IMG/VR virus record: IMGVR_UViG_3300020429_000007
Span: 1 to 31,395 of that record
Strand: one strand, 5' to 3'
DNA length: 31,395 nt
Source: a virus
The notes under the pieces are model-generated. The model was not told the origin of the DNA, searched no databases, and saw only the letters and a list, made by a program, of their open reading frames with translations. Position numbers and translations under genes: made by a program. This document shows, piece by piece, positions 31,258-31,395 of the stretch (the stretch's first letter is position 1; each line of letters begins with the position of its first letter).

Positions 31258-31293
31258 GAAAACCCTATGAGGAACCACCAACATAGGGTTTTC
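31258..31293 (+). terminator. 12-bp perfect hairpin after the exonuclease gene
   Basis: GAAAACCCTATG (31258-31269) and CATAGGGTTTTC (31282-31293) are exact reverse complements. The 12-base loop is AGGAACCACCAA, which matches the ribosome-binding leader used before the integrase gene. Only four Ts follow the GC part, inside the stem, so it is a weak classic terminator and may be a pause, processing site or translational control element. Confidence 0.55.
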
Positions 31294-31303
31294 AAAGCAG
31301 TAC

Positions 31304-31325
31304 AGCAAGGCAACCAATCCTTGCT
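31304..31325 (+). repeat. 7-bp perfect hairpin downstream of exonuclease
   Basis: AGCAAGG (31304-31310) and CCTTGCT (31319-31325) pair around an 8-base loop. This second stem lies 10 bases after the larger one, followed by AT-rich DNA to the window's end. Together they look like a double stem transcript boundary before the next operon, probably one including DNA polymerase. No gene starts in the last 139 bases visible here. Confidence 0.5.
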
Positions 31326-31395
31326 ATCTATACATTAACATATAAAATAATTATAACTATATTAAATCTGTGGATCATAAATTACCTGTAATTAC

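Noticed and set aside
1-31395. Search for CRISPR arrays, rRNA, complete tRNA genes, insertion sequences, and photosynthesis or other host metabolic genes.
   Set aside because: None seen by eye. Only short direct and inverted repeats were found, and no transposase or cyanobacterial metabolic protein is encoded in this window.

Overview
The window is a stretch of an AT-rich, T7-like podovirus genome (Autographiviridae type), probably from a marine picocyanobacterial phage. It carries a single-subunit RNA polymerase, T7-type virion, packaging and replication genes, and a tyrosine integrase. The cyanobacterial host is an inference. It rests on the low GC, on the integrase-RNA polymerase gene order, and on a cassette of exported proteins (about 15.4-18.9 kb) that I remember as resembling genes of marine cyanomyoviruses. 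An AT-rich marine alphaproteobacterial host (SAR11-like) cannot be excluded. No photosynthesis gene, tRNA, rRNA, CRISPR array or insertion sequence is visible here.

Layout: (1) 1-15360, late virion genes on the + strand: tail tube A (5' end cut off), tail tube B, a gp13-like protein, a gp14-like internal protein, a gp15-like internal protein ending in LysM plus glucosaminidase domains, a giant gp16-like ejection protein, the tail fibre, a LamG-like adhesin and a tail assembly chaperone. (2) 15441-18848, an exported and membrane protein cassette arranged as two convergent arms. The + arm holds a small beta-barrel protein and two membrane-anchored proteins. The - arm is a tight four-gene operon, a strand switch that is unusual in a T7-like phage. 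A rho-independent terminator lies inside the 3' end of the convergent gene. (3) 18944-21215, a small unknown protein, then small and large terminase. (4) 21216-21722, a non-coding late/early junction with an SP6-like phage promoter, nested palindromes, G-tract repeats and a host-type promoter candidate. (5) 21723-24450, early genes: an ArdC-like antirestriction protein, then small, mostly unknown, overlapping genes with strong Shine-Dalgarno sites. (6) 24475-31256, integrase, phage RNA polymerase, single-stranded DNA-binding protein, endonuclease I, primase-helicase and a 5'-3' exonuclease.

Late genes run straight into early genes, so the source is most likely a circularised or concatemer-joined assembly of a terminally redundant linear genome, with the physical ends in or near the 21.2-21.7 kb gap. 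In such a phage the host polymerase first reads the early block (ArdC to RNA polymerase). The phage polymerase then transcribes the replication and virion genes. The SP6-like promoter just after the terminase sits where T7 has phiOR. The opposite-strand operon must have its own promoter and looks like an accessory (moron) unit acting at the cell envelope. It is the most likely place in this window for undescribed biology.
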